Origin: an uncultured Alphaproteobacteria bacterium
Lineage (GTDB): Bacteria > Pseudomonadota > Alphaproteobacteria > Rhizobiales > Pleomorphomonadaceae
Assembly: GCA_937900425.1 (NCBI GenBank)
Contig: CALCDT010000385.1
Location: forward strand, 1 to 17,245
DNA length: 17,245 bases
Direction of reading: 5' to 3'
Shown: in pieces, positions 13,203-17,245 of the stretch
Layout of the letters: every line of letters starts with the position of its first letter
How positions within the stretch are numbered: position 1 is the stretch's first letter
Translations under genes and position numbers: made by a program
The notes under the pieces: model-generated
Databases searched by the model: none
The model's input: only the letters and a program-made list of their open reading frames with translations
Told to the model about the DNA's origin: nothing

Positions 13203-14711
13203 ATGAGCAGCACTCCGTCGAACCTTCGGGCCGCGCGCCTGCCGCGCGGCTTCGTCGACCGCACGCCGGACGAGATCCGCGCGTCGGAAGACATGATGCG
13301 CACGATCCGGCGGACCTACGAGCATTACGGCTTCGAGCCGGTGGAGACGCCGCTCGTCGAATACACCGACGCGCTCGGCAAGTTTCTACCCGACCAGGAC
13401 CGGCCCAACGAAGGCGTCTTCTCCTTCCAGGACGACGACGAGCAGTGGCTGAGCCTGCGCTACGACCTCACCGCCCCGCTCGCCCGCTACGTCGCCGAGA
13501 ACTTCGAGAAGCTGCCCAAGCCCTATCGCAGCTACCGGGCGGGGTGGGTTTTCCGGAATGAAAAGCCGGGCCCGGGGCGTTTCCGCCAGTTCATGCAGTT
13601 CGACGCCGACACGGTGGGCGCTCCCTCGGTCGCCGCCGACGCCGAGATGTGCATGATGATGGCCGACACGCTGGAGGCGCTCGGCATCCCGCGCGGCCAG
13701 TACGTCATCCGCGTCAACAACCGCAAGGTGCTCGACGGCGTGATGGAGGCGATCGGCCTTGCCGGCGAGGACAACGCCGGCCGCCGGCTGACCGTGCTCC
13801 GGGCGATCGACAAGCTCGACAAGATCGGGCCGGAGGGCGTGCGCGATCTTCTTGGCGAAGGCCGCTGGGAGAACCCGGCGGAGAAGAGCGGCGACTATAC
13901 GAAGGGCGCGGGGCTGGATGCCTCGTCGGCGCAGATCGTGCTCGCCTTCGTCTCGGCCGGCACCGACCTCGCCTCCTCGACCATCGCTAACCTGTCGGCG
14001 CTCGTCACCTCGAGCGTCCGCGGCAACGAGGGCACCGAAGAGCTTTCGACCATCGGCGAACTCGTGGCCGCGGCCGGTTACGAGGATCGCGTCAGGATCG
14101 ACCCCTCCGTCGTCCGCGGCCTCGAATATTACACCGGCCCGGTCTACGAGGCCGAGTTGCTGTTCGACGTCAAGAACGACGAGGGCCAGACCATGCGCTT
14201 CGGCTCGGTCGGCGGCGGCGGGCGCTACGACGGTCTCGTCGGGCGCTTCCTCAAGGAAGCCGTTCCGGCGACGGGCTTCTCGATCGGCGTCTCGCGGCTG
14301 ACCGCGGCGCTGAAGAGCCTCGGCAAGCTCGGCGGCGCGGCGGTGCGCGGTCCGGTGGTGGTGCTGGCGATGGACAAGTCGGCGATCGCCTCCTACCAGG
14401 CGATGGTGTCGGAGCTGCGCGCCGCCGGCATCCGCGCCGAGATGTATCTCGGCTCTTCCGGCATGAAGGCGCAGATGAAATACGCCGACCGCCGTGACGC
14501 GCCGCTCGCCATCATCGAGGGCTCCAACGAGCGCGAGGCCGGCGAGGTCCAGATCAAGGATCTCGACCTCGGCAAGGAACTGTCGAAGGAGATTTCCGAC
14601 AACGAGACCTGGCGGGCGAGCCGGCCGGCCCAGGTGACGGTGAAGCGCGCCGATCTCGTCGCCGAGGTCAAGCGCCTGCTGGCGGCCGCCGCGCCGTCCG
14701 CCGGGGAGTGA
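13203..14711 (+). CDS. hisS: Histidyl-tRNA synthetase
   Basis: This is a 502-aa class II synthetase that charges tRNA-His. Visible motifs are RYDLTAPLARY (86-96), motif 2 Phe117-Arg-Asn-Glu with FRQFMQFDAD (127-136), the histidine-specific loop RGLEYYTGPVYE (305-316), and motif 3 GGGGRYDGLV with GFSIGVSRL (337-366). The C-terminal anticodon domain begins near 380 (PVVVLAMD). It is about 80 residues longer than E. coli HisRS, with extra length around 190-290, and it has Glu rather than Asp in the usual GLDYY. This fits the divergent HisRS of many alphaproteobacteria, which is known to recognise tRNA-His lacking the extra G at -1. The tRNA is not in the window, so that cannot be checked here. 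The start ATG follows a weak GGGATCGGA. First gene of a tight hisS-hisZ-hisG cluster. Confidence 0.96.
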   Translation: MSSTPSNLRAARLPRGFVDRTPDEIRASEDMMRTIRRTYEHYGFEPVETPLVEYTDALGKFLPDQDRPNEGVFSFQDDDEQWLSLRYDLTAPLARYVAENFEKLPKPYRSYRAGWVFRNEKPGPGRFRQFMQFDADTVGAPSVAADAEMCMMMADTLEALGIPRGQYVIRVNNRKVLDGVMEAIGLAGEDNAGRRLTVLRAIDKLDKIGPEGVRDLLGEGRWENPAEKSGDYTKGAGLDASSAQIVLAFVSAGTDLASSTIANLSALVTSSVRGNEGTEELSTIGELVAAAGYEDRVRIDPSVVRGLEYYTGPVYEAELLFDVKNDEGQTMRFGSVGGGGRYDGLVGRFLKEAVPATGFSIGVSRLTAALKSLGKLGGAAVRGPVVVLAMDKSAIASYQAMVSELRAAGIRAEMYLGSSGMKAQMKYADRRDAPLAIIEGSNEREAGEVQIKDLDLGKELSKEISDNETWRASRPAQVTVKRADLVAEVKRLLAAAAPSAGE

Positions 14712-14715
14712 GCCG

Positions 14716-15876
14716 ATGAGCCGCGAGGCGCTCGACGCCGCCATCGCCCGGGCCGGGGCGGCGCTGGCCGGGGCCGGCTTCCTGCCCGTCGAGGTGCCGG
14801 TGCTGCTGCCGATGGAGGACTTCGTGCGGATCTCCGGCGAGGAGTTCCGCCGCCGCATCCTCGTCGTCGCCGACGGCGCCGGCATGGAGCGTTGCCTGCG
14901 CCCCGAATTCACGATCCCGGTCTGCCGCCAGATGCTCGGCGGCGGCGCCGGCGGCGGCCGCTTCTCCTACTCGGGAAAAATCTTCCGCAACGGCCGGCCC
15001 GGCGAGGGCGACGAGGTCTGGCAGATGGGCGGCGAGGTGATCGGCGTCCACGACGTCGCCGCCACCGACGCCGAGGTGCTCGCCCTCGCCCTCGACGTCG
15101 CCCGCGGCGGCGGCGTGACGAGGCCGTCCGTCCTCGCCGGCGACGTCGGCCTGTTCGCCGCGCTGCTCAAGGCGCTCGCGGTGCCTCCGGCGTGGAAGCG
15201 GCGGTTGATGACGCAGTTCGGCGACCCGGCCAAGGTCAACGAGACGGTGGCGCGCATGGCCGCGCCGCGCGCCGGCTTCGCCCAGTTCGCCGCCCACGGC
15301 GAGGTGATCGGCGCGCTCGCCGGCGTCGCCCCGGAGAAGGTCGGCGAGCTTTTCGCCGACATCCTGTCGATCGCCGGGGTCCAGACCGTCGGCGGCCGCT
15401 CGCCGTCGGAGATCGCCGAGCGGGTGCTGGAACAGGCCCGGCTCGCCACCGAGGAGGTGATGCCCGCCGAGCACGCCCGGCTGATCGCCGATTTCCTCGC
15501 GATCGAGGCGCCGCTCGGCCGTGCCGCCGGCGACCTCGCCGCCCTCGCCGCCCGCCTGCCCGGCCGCCCGGAGGCTTTCAGCGAGGCGCTGGCGCTGTTC
15601 GAGGCGCGCGCCGCGGCGATCGCCGCCGCCGGCACCGGGACGGCGGACGTCGTCTTCTCCGCCCGCTTCGGCCGCCGGCTCGGCTATTACGACGGCTTCG
15701 TCTTCGACGTTTCCGACGCGGCGCGCCCGGCGCTCGGCCAGGTCTGCGGCGGCGGGCGCTACGACGCCCTGATGCCCGGCTTCGGGGCGCCGGCCGGAAG
15801 CCGCGCCGTCGGCTTCGCGATCTGGACCGAACGCCTCGCCGCCCTCGCCGGCGCCGACCGGGGGACGAGACCGTGA
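14716..15876 (+). CDS. hisZ: ATP phosphoribosyltransferase regulatory subunit (HisRS-like)
   Basis: This is a 386-aa HisRS paralogue without a tRNA-charging role. It forms a complex with HisG and mediates histidine feedback. The class II core is recognisable: RPEFTIPVCR (62-71, in place of the HisRS RYDLTAPLAR), motif-2-like FRNGRPGEGDEVWQMGGE (90-107), GYYDGFVFDV (323-332, in place of the HisA loop), and CGGGRYDALMPGFG with AVGFAIWTERL near the end. The anticodon-binding domain of HisRS is absent, as expected for HisZ. The ATG is 4 nt after the hisS stop, with its ribosome-binding site GGGGAG (14703-14708) inside hisS, so translation is probably coupled. The stop overlaps the hisG start. Confidence 0.93.
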   Translation: MSREALDAAIARAGAALAGAGFLPVEVPVLLPMEDFVRISGEEFRRRILVVADGAGMERCLRPEFTIPVCRQMLGGGAGGGRFSYSGKIFRNGRPGEGDEVWQMGGEVIGVHDVAATDAEVLALALDVARGGGVTRPSVLAGDVGLFAALLKALAVPPAWKRRLMTQFGDPAKVNETVARMAAPRAGFAQFAAHGEVIGALAGVAPEKVGELFADILSIAGVQTVGGRSPSEIAERVLEQARLATEEVMPAEHARLIADFLAIEAPLGRAAGDLAALAARLPGRPEAFSEALALFEARAAAIAAAGTGTADVVFSARFGRRLGYYDGFVFDVSDAARPALGQVCGGGRYDALMPGFGAPAGSRAVGFAIWTERLAALAGADRGTRP

Positions 15877-16895
15877 CCAGCCTTTCGACCGACGCGCCGC
15901 TGATCGTCGCCGTCCCCTCCAAGGGCCGGCTGCAGGAACAGACCCTCGCCTTCTTCGAACGCTCGGGCCTCGTCATCCGCCAGGCCCGCGGCAGCCGCGA
16001 CTATTTCGGCACCATCGCCGGGGTGGCGGGCGCCGAGGTCCAGTTCCGTTCGGCCTCCGAAATCGCCCGCGAGGTCGGCGCCGGCAACGTCCACCTCGCC
16101 GTCACCGGCCTCGACCTGCTGCACGAGACGCTGGGCGCCGCCCACGACGAGATCGGCCCGGGCGTCCGGCTCGACGACCTCGCCCCGGCCCCGGCCCATC
16201 TCGTCACCAAGCTCGGCTTCGGCCACGCCAACGTGGTGGCCGCGGTGCCGCAGGCCTGGCTCGACGTCGTCTCGATGGCCGACCTCGCCGACGTCGCCGC
16301 GCGATTCCGCCTCAAGCACCACCGGCCGATGCGGGTCGCGACCAAATACGTCGCCCTGACCCGGCGCTTCCTCACCGGCCACGGCGTTTCGGACTATCTG
16401 ATCGTCGAAAGCCCCGGCGCCACCGAGGGCGCGCCGGCGGCCGGCACCGCCGAACTGATTGTCGACATCACCTCGACGGGGCGGACGCTGGCCGACAACG
16501 GCCTGAAAGTGGTCGACGACGCCACCATCATGCGCTCGGAAGCCTGCCTCGTCGCGGCGACGGGCGCCGACTGGTCGGACACCGCCCGCCGGGCCGCCCG
16601 GGTGATGCTGACCCGCATCGCCGCCGACGCGCGGGCGCGTTCGGTGCGCCGGGTCGAGGCCGCCGTTTCCGGCGCCGACCGGCTCGCCGCCGTCGCCGCC
16701 AACCGCTTCGGCACGACCCTGCTGCTGCCGCCGGACGGCGACCGCCTGGTGCTGCTGGCCCCGGCCAAGGCGATCCACGACCTCTCGTCTTTCCTGATCG
16801 AGGAAGGCGCCCGCGGCGTCGCCGTCTCGGCGGTCGACTACGTCTTCGAGGCCGAGAACCGGCTCTACGACGCGCTGGCCCGCCGGATCGGGTGA
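15873..16895 (+). CDS. hisG: ATP phosphoribosyltransferase with C-terminal extension
   Basis: This is a 340-aa enzyme for the first step of histidine synthesis, joining ATP and PRPP. The GTG at 15873 overlaps the hisZ stop as GTGA, which fixes the start. The catalytic part opens with AVPSKGRL (13-20). It has the PRPP loop Asp198-Ile-Thr-Ser-Thr-Gly-Arg-Thr-Leu, followed by NGLKVV and SEACLVA. HisG that works with HisZ is usually the short form (about 210-230 aa). Here roughly 85 more residues (about 255-340) follow. Their pattern, with TTLLLPPDGDRLVLLAPA, a helix, GARGVAVSAVDYVFE, resembles the ferredoxin-like regulatory domain of long HisG. Similar lengths (about 325 aa) are known to me from Bradyrhizobium and Rhodopseudomonas. 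Last gene of the hisS-hisZ-hisG operon. Confidence 0.94.
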   Translation: MTSLSTDAPLIVAVPSKGRLQEQTLAFFERSGLVIRQARGSRDYFGTIAGVAGAEVQFRSASEIAREVGAGNVHLAVTGLDLLHETLGAAHDEIGPGVRLDDLAPAPAHLVTKLGFGHANVVAAVPQAWLDVVSMADLADVAARFRLKHHRPMRVATKYVALTRRFLTGHGVSDYLIVESPGATEGAPAAGTAELIVDITSTGRTLADNGLKVVDDATIMRSEACLVAATGADWSDTARRAARVMLTRIAADARARSVRRVEAAVSGADRLAAVAANRFGTTLLLPPDGDRLVLLAPAKAIHDLSSFLIEEGARGVAVSAVDYVFEAENRLYDALARRIG

Positions 16896-17245
16896 AGCGG
16901 GCGCCGGCCGTTCGAGCCGGCACGGCAGCGGCGGCGGGATTTCGCCGCCCATCCCACCGTCGCCGCAGCGGGAGTGGGACGGGCGCCGACGGGCGCGAAG
17001 CCGCCGTCCTCCCGACACCCTCTCCATTGTCGTCCCTCTTCCGTCCCCTCCGTCTTCCCTCTTCCCTCTCCGCCGTCATCCTCGCGAAAGCGGGGATCCA
17101 GCGTGCGGCAGGGGAAAGGCCAGCGGCCCGCGCACCGATATCCGCCCGAAGGCCGCTCGCGGCATCCTCCTGCCCCGTCCCGACCATCCGCCCGCGGATG
17201 GCTGGATCCCCGCTTTCGTGTTGTGTCCCCTCTGATTGGTATGAT
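16896..17245 (+). other. 350-nt gene-free region after hisG
   Basis: No gene is seen. Two GC hairpins follow the hisG stop: GCCGGC (16903-16908) with GCCGGC (16916-16921), and GGCGGCG (16930-16936) with CGCCGCC (16943-16949). Neither has a T-tract, so a terminator is uncertain. A strongly pyrimidine-rich stretch runs from about 17008 to 17073, followed by the inverted repeat pair. The right edge is open. Confidence 0.6.
17075..17219 (+). repeat. Inverted pair of REP-like palindromic repeats
   Basis: CGAAAGCGGGGATCCAGC (17085-17102) recurs as its exact reverse complement at 17201-17218. The left copy also contains CGC-GAAA-GCG (17083-17092), a mini-hairpin with a GNRA loop, and starts with GTCATCCT. 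This matches a widespread family of intergenic repeats of the form GTCATxCxCGCGAAxGCGGG with ATCCA. The right copy is diverged outside the 18-nt core. The 98 nt between the copies carry no recognisable gene. Confidence 0.75.

Noticed and set aside
12830..13561. A 243-aa + strand frame covering the cheZ-hisS gap and the start of hisS
   Set aside because: It is Pro/Ala/Arg-rich, has no ribosome-binding site, and runs out of frame into hisS.
1..17245. CRISPR array, tRNA, rRNA, insertion sequence or prophage
   Set aside because: No regularly spaced repeats, tRNA-like arm motifs, transposase or phage proteins were found by reading both strands.

Overview
The window is high-GC DNA (roughly 70% by eye) and looks chromosomal. 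It most likely comes from an alphaproteobacterium of the Rhizobiales (Hyphomicrobiales) type. The evidence is the order ileS-lspA-lipoprotein-M16-M16, with ribF and a MaoC-type hydratase beside it; a CheY next to a CheZ-type phosphatase; and a hisS-hisZ-hisG operon encoding a long HisRS. I see no transposase, integrase, phage gene, CRISPR array, rRNA or tRNA. Most genes are housekeeping. The interest lies in split or degenerate proteins and in the intergenic regions.

Left part (1-8551). The window opens inside an EAL-domain gene on the + strand, probably a non-catalytic c-di-GMP receptor. A hairpin separates it from a convergent minus-strand block. In the direction of transcription this block is ileS, lspA (4 nt after ileS), a lipoprotein gene, and then two M16 zinc-peptidase genes. 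LspA processes lipoproteins, and its neighbour carries a clear lipobox. The two M16 proteins divide one active site: the upstream one keeps the HxxEH zinc motif but lacks the Arg/Tyr substrate-binding pair, and the downstream one has the reverse. They should act together as a periplasmic heterodimer.

Middle part (8552-12772). ribF (FMN/FAD synthesis) and a MaoC/PhaJ-type enoyl-CoA hydratase are on the minus strand. Divergent from them is an alpha/beta-hydrolase-like protein of unknown role, best started at a TTG behind a perfect Shine-Dalgarno. An AT-rich promoter region follows, with a near-match to a CtrA box, and then cheY and a CheZ-family phosphatase gene. The CheZ keeps both catalytic residues and a C-terminal CheY-tethering tail.

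Right part (12773-17245). A 430-nt gene-free stretch ends in the best intrinsic terminator of the window, only 50 nt before hisS. hisS, hisZ and hisG are tightly packed (4-nt gap, then a GTGA overlap). They join histidyl-tRNA charging to the first step of histidine synthesis. HisZ is the HisRS-like regulatory subunit normally paired with short HisG, but this HisG has an extra C-terminal domain resembling the regulatory domain of long HisG. The last 350 nt hold no gene. They contain a pyrimidine-rich tract and an inverted pair of 18-nt palindromic-repeat copies with a CGC-GAAA-GCG mini-hairpin.

Nothing here amounts to a wholly new multi-gene system. The best candidates for follow-up are the HisG/HisZ architecture, the split M16 pair, the unknown hydrolase, and the hisS upstream region.
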